A stretch of DNA of 64,000 bases from Faecalibacterium prausnitzii (GTDB taxonomy: Bacteria > Bacillota > Clostridia > Oscillospirales > Ruminococcaceae): assembly GCF_019967995.1 (NCBI RefSeq), contig NZ_CP065377.1, positions 372,001 through 436,000 of the forward strand, written 5' to 3'. A model generated the notes under the pieces. It had not been told where the DNA came from, made no database searches, and saw only the letters and a program-made list of their open reading frames with translations. Shown here one piece after another: positions 17,102 through 26,238 of this stretch. Each line of letters opens with the position of its first letter. Within the stretch, counting starts at the first letter, position 1. The translations under genes and the position numbers were made by a program.

Positions 17102-19597
17102 ATGCAGGAACCATCCTCCAAGAACAAAAAAGGGCTTTACCGGCTGCGCCGCGCCGACCCGCACGAGCGGCTGAGCGCACGGCTGCGGCATTTCAGCTTT
17201 GGCGCAGCGGTGGTGTTCGTCGTGGCGGCGGCAGGCATCGTCATCCACAGCTTGTACAATATCCAGATCAAGAACGGCGCGACCTTCCGCCAGTATGCGG
17301 CCCAGCAGCAGCTGCTGGACAGCACCATCCAGGCGACCCGCGGCGAGATCTACGACACGTCCGGCATCACGCTGGCCTCCACCAGCGTGGTCTGGACCAT
17401 CTGGGCCGACCCCAGCTACAGCACGGCCCTGTTTACCAGCAGCAAGAACGACGACACCGGCGAGGTGACCAGGACGGCCGACCCTGCCGCATTGCAGGAG
17501 GTCAGCACCCAGATCACCCTGCGGCTGCTCTCCGGCGACGGTGAGAGCCTGGACAGCGTGGACACCTCCTCGGCGGCCTACCAGACCCAGTATCAGGCGG
17601 TGTACGATGCCCTGTCCAAGAGCGACTCGGCCTACCAGACGCTGGCCACCAAGGTGAACAACGCCATCAAGCTGTCCATTGAACAATACGTCACCGCATA
17701 CAACAAGGCCCACAAAAAGGCCGATGCCGACAAGGGCATCCGCAAGGGCCGCATCTCTGTCTCGTCCACCAAGAGCTTCCAGCGGGATTACCCCTACGGA
17801 GCCTTTGCGGCGGCGGTGCTGGGCTTCTGCGATGCCGACGGCTACGGTACCTACGGCCTGGAAAAATCCTACGAATCCACGCTGGCGGGCGTCAATGGCC
17901 GCACCATCACCCTGCGCAACGCTTACGGCAATGCCATCGCGGACGAAAACGCCACCACCTACGCTGCCAAGGACGGCTCCAATCTGGTGCTGTCGCTGGA
18001 TGTGAACATCCAGGAGGTGGCGGAGCGCTACCTGAACGAGGCCATCTCGGCCAACAACGTCGAGAACCGCGGCGCGGCCATCGTGATGAACGTCAAGACC
18101 GGTGCCATCCTGGCCATGGCCTCCAAGCCGGACTTCGACCCCAATAACGCGCTGGATTACACCGCCAACGAGGCCTATCTCAACGAGCTGGTCCACGCCG
18201 AACCGGAACTCTACGGCATCTACCTCAAGAATGAGGACGGCAGCTATGTCACAGATGCGAACGGCAACAAGGTGCTGGACCCGGAGGGCGATTATTCCGG
18301 CTATTACCGCGACATCCAGTGGAAGAACAAGACCATCACCGAGCTGTACTACCCCGGAAGCGTCTTCAAGGTCATCACGGCGGCCATGGGGGTGGACTCC
18401 GGCAAGGCGACCATCAACACCACGCTGAACTGTTCCGGTGCCTACGGCGTCGCCAAGGAGACCTATCACTGCGCCGGCAAAAAGGCTCACGGCGTCCAGA
18501 ATCTGGCCGAAGCGCTGCGGAACAGCTGTAACATCTACTTCATCCAGCTGGGCCAGCGCATCGGTTCCAGCCTGTTCTATGATTACTTTGACGCCTTCGG
18601 CTTCACCGAGCGCACCGGCGTGGACCTGCCCAGCGAGACGAACTTCATGCAGTATTACAGCAAGAGCCGCCTGGGTGAAGTCGAGCTGGCCTCGTCGGCC
18701 TTCGGTCAGGCCATGGCGGTCACGCCGCTGCAGGTCTGCACGGCCATCTCCGCTGCCGTCAACGGCGGCTATCTCGTCACCCCCCATGTGGTGGATAAGA
18801 TCACCGACCAGAACGGCAACGTCATCGAAGAGGTGGGGGCAAACGTCCGCCGCCAGGTCATCAGCGAGAGCGCCAGCAAGGCCATCCGCCAGATCATGGA
18901 ATATGAAGTGGCGGACGGCACCCAGGGCGGCGGCGGTCGCGCCTACGTGGCAGGCTACCGCATCGGCGGCAAGTCCGGCACGTCCGAGCAGCTGAACATG
19001 GACCGCCGCAGCGATGGCGACTACAAGAAGGTCGCTTCCTTTGTGGCGGTCCTGCCCGCCGACGACCCGGAGATCCTCGTCTACGTCATGCTCGACGACC
19101 CCAACAACGCCAAAACGGACTACTCGTCCATTCTGGCTGCGCCCGTCGTCGGCAACATCATCAGTGAGATCGCGCCCTACCTTGGCATCGCCACCGACGG
19201 CACCGACCGCAGCGGCACCATCGTCAAGGTGCCCAACCTCATCGGCAACGAGTGGAGCAATGCGCAGGTCTCGCTGAACATCAAGGGCCTCAAGCACCAG
19301 CTGGCCGAGAGCGACGCCAGCCAGGCGGGCGCGGTGGTCACCTACCAGTACCCGCGCGCAGGCGCGGAGGTGCCCTACGGCACCACGGTGTATCTGTATA
19401 CCGATACATACGAAGGCAGGCACACGGAGGTGCCGGATGTGACGGGCAAGAGCGCGGATTTTGCCCGCCAGATGCTGGCAGCAGCCGGGCTCAACTGCAT
19501 TGTGGCCGGCGACGCGAATGGCCTGGTCCAGGAGCAGAGCGAGGCGGCGGGGGCCAGCGTCCAGCGCGGCACCCTCGTGACCATCACCTGCGGGTAG
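17102..19597 (+). CDS. ftsI: Class B penicillin-binding protein (FtsI/SpoVD type) with two PASTA domains
   Basis: The 831-aa peptidoglycan transpeptidase has a short cytoplasmic N-terminus, a membrane anchor (residues about 38-60), a dimerisation domain, and a transpeptidase domain with the active-site SVFK (in YYPGSVFKVIT), SCN and KSGT motifs in order. Two PASTA repeats follow (VKVPNLIGNEWSNAQ and TEVPDVTGKSADFAR). It cross-links septal wall with FtsW. The PASTA tail resembles SpoVD or PBP2x. The start at 17102 has an AGGAG site 10 bases upstream; the frame opens earlier over the hairpin. Confidence 0.93.
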   Translation: MQEPSSKNKKGLYRLRRADPHERLSARLRHFSFGAAVVFVVAAAGIVIHSLYNIQIKNGATFRQYAAQQQLLDSTIQATRGEIYDTSGITLASTSVVWTIWADPSYSTALFTSSKNDDTGEVTRTADPAALQEVSTQITLRLLSGDGESLDSVDTSSAAYQTQYQAVYDALSKSDSAYQTLATKVNNAIKLSIEQYVTAYNKAHKKADADKGIRKGRISVSSTKSFQRDYPYGAFAAAVLGFCDADGYGTYGLEKSYESTLAGVNGRTITLRNAYGNAIADENATTYAAKDGSNLVLSLDVNIQEVAERYLNEAISANNVENRGAAIVMNVKTGAILAMASKPDFDPNNALDYTANEAYLNELVHAEPELYGIYLKNEDGSYVTDANGNKVLDPEGDYSGYYRDIQWKNKTITELYYPGSVFKVITAAMGVDSGKATINTTLNCSGAYGVAKETYHCAGKKAHGVQNLAEALRNSCNIYFIQLGQRIGSSLFYDYFDAFGFTERTGVDLPSETNFMQYYSKSRLGEVELASSAFGQAMAVTPLQVCTAISAAVNGGYLVTPHVVDKITDQNGNVIEEVGANVRRQVISESASKAIRQIMEYEVADGTQGGGGRAYVAGYRIGGKSGTSEQLNMDRRSDGDYKKVASFVAVLPADDPEILVYVMLDDPNNAKTDYSSILAAPVVGNIISEIAPYLGIATDGTDRSGTIVKVPNLIGNEWSNAQVSLNIKGLKHQLAESDASQAGAVVTYQYPRAGAEVPYGTTVYLYTDTYEGRHTEVPDVTGKSADFARQMLAAAGLNCIVAGDANGLVQEQSEAAGASVQRGTLVTITCG

Positions 19598-19598
19598 A

Positions 19599-19640
19599 CC
19601 CTCTCAGGCGCTTCGCGCCAGCTCTCCCCAAGGGAGAGTC
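19599..19640. repeat. Dispersed GC-rich palindromic repeat (CCCTCTCAGGC type)
   Basis: After the ftsI stop lies CCCTCTCAGGCGCTTCGCG with a small internal hairpin, followed by CTCTCCCC-AA-GGGAGAG. Similar motifs occur at 38,830, 32,173 and 60,323. It fills most of the 151-base gap before murF and leaves the operon uninterrupted. Confidence 0.55.
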
Positions 19641-19748
19641 ATTGGCAGCCGGGTCGTGAGGATCCAATCTGCTGGGGGCTGTTGGTAAGAGGAACGGCAT
19701 CTCGTATGGAAGACGATCGAGTGATATCAGGAAAAGGGAGAGTATCGT

Positions 19749-21119
19749 ATGGAAAAGATCAGAGCAAGCATTCTGCTGAACGGCCTTGCGCCGGAAGGCT
19801 TTGACACCGGGGACGCCGAAGTGTCCCTTGTGACCACCGACAGCCGCGAGGTCTGCCCCGGCTGCATCTTTGTGGCCTTTCCGGGCGAACGATTCGACGG
19901 CCACGACTTTGCAGCCAGAGCGCTGGAAGCCGGGGCCTTCTGTGTGGTGCTGAACCACCCGGTCGAGGGCGTCCCGGCGGAAAAGGCCGTGCTCTGCGCG
20001 GACAGCTACCATGCCATGATGGTGATGGGGGCCAACTACCGCAGCCAGTTCCACCCCAGAGTCGTGGGCGTGACGGGCAGCGTGGGCAAGACCACCACCA
20101 AGCAGATGTGCTATGCTGCCATCGAGGGCTTCGGCAATACCATCAAGACCGAGGGCAACCAGAACAATGAGCTGGGCCTGCCCCGCACGATGTTCCGCAT
20201 CGGGAACGAGACCGAATACGCCGTCGTCGAGATGGGCATGAGCCACCTGGGCGAGATCGAGCGGCTGAGCCGCTGCGCCCGCCCGGATGTGGGCATCATC
20301 ACCTGCATCGGCGTGTCCCACATCGGCAACCTGGGCAGTCAGGAGAACATCTGCAAGGCCAAGCTGGAGATCTGCGCCGGTCTGCCGGAGGGCGCTCCGC
20401 TGGTGCTGAACGGCGACGACCCCTTCCTGCGGAAGGCAGAGCTGCCGGAGCATGTCCGGCCCGTCTGGTTCAGCCTGGGCGACGAGGGCGCGGATGTCTG
20501 CGCCCTGTCCATCCAGCAGGAGGCCGACGGCATGAGCTTCGTGCTCGAAGACCACGAGGAGGGCACCTTTATGGTACACATCCCTGCGATGGGCCGCCAC
20601 AACGTGGCCAATGCGCTGGCCGCCTATTGCGCCGCCACCCGGCTGGGCCTCAATGCCCGGAAGGTGCTGCGGGGCATCAGCAACTTTGAGCAGACCGGGA
20701 TGCGCCAGAAGATCGTGCACAGCAACGGCGTGGATGTCATTGAGGACTGCTACAACGCCAATCCAGACAGCATGAAGGCCGCGCTGGCCATGTTCCGGGA
20801 GTACCCCTGCAAGCGCCGCTTTGCCCTGCTGGGCGATATGCTGGAGCTGGGAGACCTGAGCCGTGAGGCCCACGAGGAGGTGGGCCGTCAGGCGGCGGAA
20901 AGCGGCATCGACACCCTCATCACCTACGGCGAGCAGGCCCGACGCACGGCCGTGGTGGCTGCGGCCAAGGGCCTGACCACCCTGCACGCCAACACCTACC
21001 GCGAAGCCGCCGACGCCCTGCTCCGGCTGATGCAGCCGGGCGATGCGCTGCTGGTCAAAGCCAGCCGCGGCATGGCGCTGGAAAAGGTGCTGGAACTCTT
21101 CTACAAGGAGCAGCAGTGA
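19749..21119 (+). CDS. murF: UDP-N-acetylmuramoyl-tripeptide-D-alanyl-D-alanine ligase
   Basis: The 456-aa Mur ligase adds D-Ala-D-Ala to the UDP-MurNAc-tripeptide with ATP. The P-loop is VTGSVGKTTTKQM, followed by EGNQNNELGLP and EMGMSHLGEIERL, and the C-terminal YNANPDSMKAAL motif of MurF. Length is normal. The start follows AAAGGGAGAG. It ends one base before the mraY-like start codon. Confidence 0.95.
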   Translation: MEKIRASILLNGLAPEGFDTGDAEVSLVTTDSREVCPGCIFVAFPGERFDGHDFAARALEAGAFCVVLNHPVEGVPAEKAVLCADSYHAMMVMGANYRSQFHPRVVGVTGSVGKTTTKQMCYAAIEGFGNTIKTEGNQNNELGLPRTMFRIGNETEYAVVEMGMSHLGEIERLSRCARPDVGIITCIGVSHIGNLGSQENICKAKLEICAGLPEGAPLVLNGDDPFLRKAELPEHVRPVWFSLGDEGADVCALSIQQEADGMSFVLEDHEEGTFMVHIPAMGRHNVANALAAYCAATRLGLNARKVLRGISNFEQTGMRQKIVHSNGVDVIEDCYNANPDSMKAALAMFREYPCKRRFALLGDMLELGDLSREAHEEVGRQAAESGIDTLITYGEQARRTAVVAAAKGLTTLHANTYREAADALLRLMQPGDALLVKASRGMALEKVLELFYKEQQ

Positions 21120-21120
21120 T

Positions 21121-22173
21121 ATGATCCGTTTTGCCTTGATCGTCGCATCGACACTGGGGTTCGTCCTCACGGCGGCGATGGGGAATCTGATGGTGCCGCT
21201 GCTGCGGGCCTTCCAGAGCCGCCAGCAGCCCACCCGCCCGCCGGAGCCGGAACGGCCGGACGCTGCGCCAAGCCAGGACTCGGACGAAGCGCCGGAGCGC
21301 CCAGCCCAGCCGCCCACGATGGGCGGGCTCTGCCTGATGGTGGGGGTGCTGGCCGCCGTGGGTGTGGGCTGGACCGCCGCCTGCGTGGCCGAACCGCAGC
21401 TGCTGGGCACGGAGGGCCTGCTCTCCACCCGGCTGCTCATCGCCCTGTTCGGGGCGCTGCTGTTCGGCGGCGTCGGCCTGGCCGATGACCTGGCCCGCAT
21501 CCGCCGCCGTGCCCCGCTGGGCCTGCGCCGGGGCACCCGCCTGCTGCTGGAAGCGGGGGCCGGTGCCGTGGTGCTCCTGCTGCTGGGGGCCAGCCGCTGC
21601 CTTGCCACCGGGCTGGCCCTGCCGGGCCTGGGCTATGTGGAGCTGGGCGTTCTGGCTCCGCTGGTCTGGGAAGCGGGCCTTGTGGCGCTGGCCGAGAGTG
21701 TCCGCATCGCGGACGGCATCGACGGCCTGTGCTGCGGCACCGCATTTGCGGCCCAGCTGGGCCTGATGCTCTGCATGACCATCCTCGGCTGGTTCCCGCT
21801 GGCCGTCTTCCCGGCGGCGCTGGCCGGGGCACTGATGGCGTTCCTGCTCTGGAACTTCCCACCCGCCCGGCTGCGGCTGGGCAGCGTGGGCAGCCTGTTT
21901 CTGGCCGGGGCACTGGGCTGTGCGCCGCTGTGCATCGGCTGGCCGGACCTTGCGCTCCCGCTGGGGCTGCCCTACTGGCTGGAGGGCGGCATGGTGGCGG
22001 TGCAGATCGCGGTCTATCAAACCACGCATGGGAAAAAGCAGCTCTTCCGCACGGCCCCGCTCCACCGCTGGATGGAGCTGCGCGGCAGCAGTGCGGTGCA
22101 GATCTTTTATACATTCTGCGTGCTCGCCCTGCTGGGCGCGGCGCTGGCCCTGCAATGGGCAAAAATCAGTTGA
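21121..22173 (+). CDS. mraY: MraY-like phospho-MurNAc-pentapeptide transferase with degenerate active-site motifs
   Basis: The 350-aa polytopic protein sits in the mraY slot between murF and ftsW and has about ten helices, a TMGG motif and LADD in the second motif. Several family-invariant positions differ: DDxxK reads DDLAR, NLTDGLDG reads RIADGIDG, MGDTGSL reads LGSVGSL (catalytic Asp to Ser), and the HHHFE block reads HRWME. A Pro/Glu-rich insert of about 25 residues follows helix 1. MraY makes lipid I on the membrane; whether this copy can is doubtful. It may be a divergent or non-catalytic paralogue. Confidence 0.8.
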   Translation: MIRFALIVASTLGFVLTAAMGNLMVPLLRAFQSRQQPTRPPEPERPDAAPSQDSDEAPERPAQPPTMGGLCLMVGVLAAVGVGWTAACVAEPQLLGTEGLLSTRLLIALFGALLFGGVGLADDLARIRRRAPLGLRRGTRLLLEAGAGAVVLLLLGASRCLATGLALPGLGYVELGVLAPLVWEAGLVALAESVRIADGIDGLCCGTAFAAQLGLMLCMTILGWFPLAVFPAALAGALMAFLLWNFPPARLRLGSVGSLFLAGALGCAPLCIGWPDLALPLGLPYWLEGGMVAVQIAVYQTTHGKKQLFRTAPLHRWMELRGSSAVQIFYTFCVLALLGAALALQWAKIS

Positions 22174-22185
22174 GGAGGTGTGCAG

Positions 22186-23478
22186 ATGGCAACCATCCGC
22201 CGAAAAAAGCCGGAGCCGTTCGCGCTGCTGCAGCGGGACCCCGGCCCCTGGTCTCCCATTCTGCTCTACTGGCTGGCAACGCTGGGCATCATCATCGTAT
22301 TCGGGCTGGTGATGCTGTTCAGCGCCAGCTATACCACAGGCTATCTCCGCTTTGGCGACAGCCTGCACTACATCAAATCCCAGGTGCTCTGCCTGGGGCT
22401 GGGCCTTGTGGCCATGTTTTTGTTCTCCTATGTAGACCACCGTCTGCTCCGCAGGCTGGTCTGGCCGGGGTATTTCCTTGTGCTGGCGCTGCTGGTGCTG
22501 GTGCTGTTCAGCACCCCGCTGAACGGCTGCAAGCGCTGGCTGCGCGTGGCCGGTATGACGGTGCAGGTTTCGGAGATCGCAAAGTTTGAGATGATCCTGC
22601 TCACGGCCCACATCGCGGCCAAGGCCCCCCGGCTGGAAAAACTGGACCCCAGCCGCAGCGGCCAGGTGCCGGTGGGGCCGTGGCTGCAGCAGCGGCTGGT
22701 GCGGGAGCTGCTCCTGCCGCTGCTCCCGCTGCTGCCGGTCATCCTGCTGCTCGTGATGGAGCCGCACATGTCCGGCATCGTGCTGACCACCGCCATGGTG
22801 GGCACCATCCTGCTGCTGGGCGGCAACGGCGGCGTCATCACCTGGGTGGGGGGTGCAACCGGCATTTTTCTGCTGGAAACGATCCTGCAGCACATCGACT
22901 CCATCCCCTACTTACAGAGCCGTCTGGACGGCTGGACGCAGGACCTGACCAAGATGACAGACCAGACCCTGCAAAGTCTGTACGCCATCGGCTCCGGCGG
23001 CGTGACGGGCCTGGGGCTGGGCAACAGCATCGAAAAGCAGCTCTGGCTGCCCGAAAGCACCAACGACTTCATCTTCAGCGTCGTCTGTGAGGAGCTGGGC
23101 TTTGCGGGGGCCGTGCTGGTCATCGTGCTGTTCGTGGTCTTCCTCGTGCAGGGGTTCTGGCTGGCTTTCCACGCCGAGAACCGCTTCTGCACGCTGGTGG
23201 GCATCGGCATCATGGCGCAGATCGCGTGGCAGGTGTTCTGCAACATCGCGGTCGTCACCAACACGCTGCCCAACACCGGCATTTCACTGCCTTTCTTCTC
23301 CTCCGGCGGCACGAGCCTGATTTTGCTGCTGGCGGAGATGGGGGTCATGGTCAACATTGGCCGCAACGGTGAGCGCATCCGTCAGGAGCGCCGCCGCGCC
23401 CACGAGGAGCGGGAGGCCCGCCGCCGGGAAAAGACCATCGTGCTGGATACCGCGCGCAGAGCGCGGACCGAATCATAA
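22186..23478 (+). CDS. ftsW: FtsW/RodA/SpoVE family peptidoglycan polymerase
   Basis: The 430-aa SEDS protein polymerises lipid II into glycan strands with the partner PBP encoded upstream. It has about ten membrane helices, the GCKRWLRVAG...VQVSEIAKF motif, the SIPYLQSRLDGW periplasmic segment and the C-terminal NTGISLPFFSSGGTS signature. A basic cytoplasmic tail ends it. The start at 22186 follows GAGGAGG; a GTG two codons earlier lies inside that site and is rejected. Confidence 0.94.
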   Translation: MATIRRKKPEPFALLQRDPGPWSPILLYWLATLGIIIVFGLVMLFSASYTTGYLRFGDSLHYIKSQVLCLGLGLVAMFLFSYVDHRLLRRLVWPGYFLVLALLVLVLFSTPLNGCKRWLRVAGMTVQVSEIAKFEMILLTAHIAAKAPRLEKLDPSRSGQVPVGPWLQQRLVRELLLPLLPLLPVILLLVMEPHMSGIVLTTAMVGTILLLGGNGGVITWVGGATGIFLLETILQHIDSIPYLQSRLDGWTQDLTKMTDQTLQSLYAIGSGGVTGLGLGNSIEKQLWLPESTNDFIFSVVCEELGFAGAVLVIVLFVVFLVQGFWLAFHAENRFCTLVGIGIMAQIAWQVFCNIAVVTNTLPNTGISLPFFSSGGTSLILLLAEMGVMVNIGRNGERIRQERRRAHEEREARRREKTIVLDTARRARTES

Positions 23479-23490
23479 GGAGGAACCAAG

Positions 23491-24618
23491 ATGCGTGTTC
23501 TGATCGCTGCCGGCGGCACGGCCGGCCATATCAACCCCGCACTGGCCATTGCCGGTGCACTGAAAAAAGCAGACCCGACGGCCGAGATCCATTTTGCCGG
23601 CCGCAAAGAGGGGATGGAGTACCGTCTGGTGACCCAGGCGGGCTATCCCTTCCACCACATCGAGATCACAGGCTTCCAGCGGAAGCTCTCGCTGCACAAC
23701 ATCAAGCGGAACCTCATCACGCTGTGGAATCTGGCCCTCTCCGGCCCCACGGCCCGGAAGATGATGCGCGAGGTGCAGCCCGATCTGGTCATCGGCTGCG
23801 GCGGCTATGTGTCCGGCCCGGTGGTGCGCTGCGCCGCCAAAATGGGCATCAAGACCGCCCTGCATGAGCAGAACGCCTTCCCCGGCGTGACCAACAAGCT
23901 GCTGGCCCCGGATGTGGACATCGTGTTCGCCGCTGTGCCCGCTGCCGTGGAAAAGCTGGGTGCCCCCGAAAAGACCCGCGTGGTGGGCAACCCGGTGCGG
24001 CCGGAGGTGTTCGCCCAGGCCGGGAACCGCGACGCCATTCGCGCCGAACTGGGTGCAGGGGACCGCACGGTCATCCTGTCGTTCGGCGGCAGTCTGGGAG
24101 CACGGCGGGTCAATGAGGTCGTGGCCGACCTCTGCGCCTGGGAGCAGAAAAATCAGAAGCCGGTGCTGCACCTGCATGCCACCGGCCAGTACGGCGTAGA
24201 GCTGTTCCAGAATCTGGAAAAAGAGAAGGGCTTTGCCCCCGGCGACAGCCTTGTCGTGAAGGAATATATCAACAACATGCCGGAGCTGCTGGCCGCGGCA
24301 GACCTCGTCATCAGCCGCGCCGGTGCTCTGACGCTGGCCGAGCTGGAGGCCGTGGGCCGCGCTGCGATCCTCATCCCCAGCCCCAATGTGGCCGAGAACC
24401 ACCAGTATTACAACGCCATGGAGCTGCAAAAAGCCGGGGCTGCGGTGGTCATTGAGGAAAAAGACCTGACCGGCGAAGCACTCGTGGCCACCGTGGCCGA
24501 CCTGCTGGCCGAGCCAGGCAAGCTGGCGCAGATGGGCCAGAACGCCCGGAAGCTCTCGGTGGACGACAGCCTGGACCGCATCGCCAGTGCCCTGCTCCAG
24601 CTGGTCAAGACCCCGTAA
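23491..24618 (+). CDS. murG: UDP-N-acetylglucosamine-undecaprenyl lipid I GlcNAc transferase MurG
   Basis: The 375-aa GT28 enzyme turns lipid I into lipid II at the inner membrane face. The N-terminal GGTAGHINPALAIA loop, HEQNAFPGVTNK, SFGGSLGARRVNE and the SRAGALTLAE(L) donor-site motif are all present. Length is normal. It starts 12 bp after ftsW behind AAGGAGG. Confidence 0.96.
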   Translation: MRVLIAAGGTAGHINPALAIAGALKKADPTAEIHFAGRKEGMEYRLVTQAGYPFHHIEITGFQRKLSLHNIKRNLITLWNLALSGPTARKMMREVQPDLVIGCGGYVSGPVVRCAAKMGIKTALHEQNAFPGVTNKLLAPDVDIVFAAVPAAVEKLGAPEKTRVVGNPVRPEVFAQAGNRDAIRAELGAGDRTVILSFGGSLGARRVNEVVADLCAWEQKNQKPVLHLHATGQYGVELFQNLEKEKGFAPGDSLVVKEYINNMPELLAAADLVISRAGALTLAELEAVGRAAILIPSPNVAENHQYYNAMELQKAGAAVVIEEKDLTGEALVATVADLLAEPGKLAQMGQNARKLSVDDSLDRIASALLQLVKTP

Positions 24619-24655
24619 CAGAACGTGAAATCCAAAGGAAAGGAGGTGCGGCCCA

Positions 24656-26221
24656 ATGGCAGACCGACCCCAGAACCGGAAAAAGAATGGGAAGCGCCGC
24701 CCGGTCTACGATCAGGCGCGGGACACCCGGCCCAGCCGCCCGGCAGACCGGAGCAATGTGGGTTATCCAAGCTCCACGACGCCCGGCAGACACCCGGTGA
24801 CCAACCCGAACTATGACCCCGATGCGCCCCGGCCCAGCCGCTATGCGGCGCGGGATACCGGCTCCGGCAGCTACCCGGACAACAGCATTCAGTTCCCCAC
24901 CGGAGTCCGCCCCGTCCAGAAGCAGAACCCTTCCCGGAACCGGGCACCCAATGCGCCGCGCCAGAACCAGCGGAGAACAAGCGCGCCGCAGAGCCAGCGG
25001 CCCCGCAATGGGAAGGCCCGGCCTCAGAACCCGAACGCCCGGCACCCGGCCAGCGGCCAGCGGCTCCGCCCTACGCAGGCGAACCTGCGGGACCCCGCCC
25101 GCCGGGAAGGAAAAAAGAAACGGAAGATGACCCGCAAGGCCCTCCGACGCCGCAGAGCCATCCAGCGCCTGACCGCGCTGGCCATGCTGCTCTGCGTCAT
25201 TGCGGCAGGCATCTATTTGACGGTCACCATGCTGTTCAAGATCAACACCATTGAGGTGCGGACGGCGGACGGCGTGGTGAGCGAAGCGGGCGGCTACTCC
25301 AGCGAGCAGATCCTGCAGGCGCTGGGTGTCCAGAAAGAAGAGAACATCTTCAGCTTTGACCCCGCTGCCAAAGCCGCCGCGCTGGAAAAGGTCTTCCCCA
25401 TGCTGGAGGACATCCATGTGGAGCGGGACTACCCCAGCACCGTGGTCGTGCGGGTGGCGGAAGCCCAGCCCGCCTACGCCATGCAGACGGCAAAGGGCTG
25501 GCTGACCCTCTCGGTCGGTCTGAAGATCCTGGCGGCGGACTCCGCCCAGCCCGCCGGCCTGCCCACGCTGTATGGCGGCGAGCCGATCTTCTCGGACCCC
25601 GGCGAGCAGCTGTGCTTCGAGGAGGAAAAACCGGCAGACAGCAGCACCGCTTCGGAGAGTGCCTCCGACGCGGCCAGCGCCTCCGCTGCCGTGGAAGAGG
25701 AGGCGGGCGACAAGCGTCTGGAGGCTCTCAGCACTCTGCTGACGGCGCTGGATACCGCCGGGATGCGCGGGGATGTCACCCGCATCGAGTTCGCCGACCC
25801 GGAGGAGATGGCGTTCCTGTATCAGGACCGCATCAGCGTCCGGCTGGGCACCCTGAACGAACTGGACTACAAGCTCAAGCTGGCCCGGCATGTGCTGCTC
25901 AATGAGGACGGCAAGGGCTGTGCGGCCACCGACACCGGTACGCTGGACTTCACCCACATCAGCATGTCCAGCACCCGCAAATTCACCTTTGCGCAGGGCG
26001 AGCCGGAGCTGCCGTCCGGCTATGTCGTGCCGGAGCCGACGACACCGGAGGAAGCCCCGGCAGAGGAAACGGCGGACAGCACCGCAGAGGGTGCCGCCGA
26101 TGAAGCAGCGCCCCCGGCGGGCGCCGCTGCACAGCCTGCGGACGATGCCCAGGCTCCGACCACAGAGACAGACCCGGCCCCCGCCGCGCAGGATACGGCA
26201 GGCACCGGGGCTGCAAACTGA
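24656..26221 (+). CDS. ftsQ: FtsQ/DivIB-like division protein with long disordered ends
   Basis: The 521-aa protein has a basic, Pro/Arg/Gln-rich cytoplasmic N-terminus of about 165 residues, one membrane helix (AMLLCVIAAGIYLTVTML, about 175-195), a POTRA-type domain (FKINTIEVRTADG ... LEKVFPMLEDIHVERDYPSTVVVRV), a beta domain and an acidic Ala/Glu/Pro-rich tail (last ~90 aa). FtsQ/DivIB links early and late divisome proteins. Typical DivIB proteins are about 260-300 aa, so both tails are unusual. The start has an AAAGGAGGTG site. Confidence 0.88.
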   Translation: MADRPQNRKKNGKRRPVYDQARDTRPSRPADRSNVGYPSSTTPGRHPVTNPNYDPDAPRPSRYAARDTGSGSYPDNSIQFPTGVRPVQKQNPSRNRAPNAPRQNQRRTSAPQSQRPRNGKARPQNPNARHPASGQRLRPTQANLRDPARREGKKKRKMTRKALRRRRAIQRLTALAMLLCVIAAGIYLTVTMLFKINTIEVRTADGVVSEAGGYSSEQILQALGVQKEENIFSFDPAAKAAALEKVFPMLEDIHVERDYPSTVVVRVAEAQPAYAMQTAKGWLTLSVGLKILAADSAQPAGLPTLYGGEPIFSDPGEQLCFEEEKPADSSTASESASDAASASAAVEEEAGDKRLEALSTLLTALDTAGMRGDVTRIEFADPEEMAFLYQDRISVRLGTLNELDYKLKLARHVLLNEDGKGCAATDTGTLDFTHISMSSTRKFTFAQGEPELPSGYVVPEPTTPEEAPAEETADSTAEGAADEAAPPAGAAAQPADDAQAPTTETDPAPAAQDTAGTGAAN

Positions 26222-26238
26222 AGAAGTGAGGTTCATGT

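Noticed and set aside
17036..19423. A 795-codon open frame antisense to ftsI, and similar long antisense frames over clpB, cysS, the GH2 gene and others
   Set aside because: High GC at third positions leaves the opposite strand open; the products are low-complexity (Val/Gly/His/Gln-rich) with no domains and no ribosome sites.
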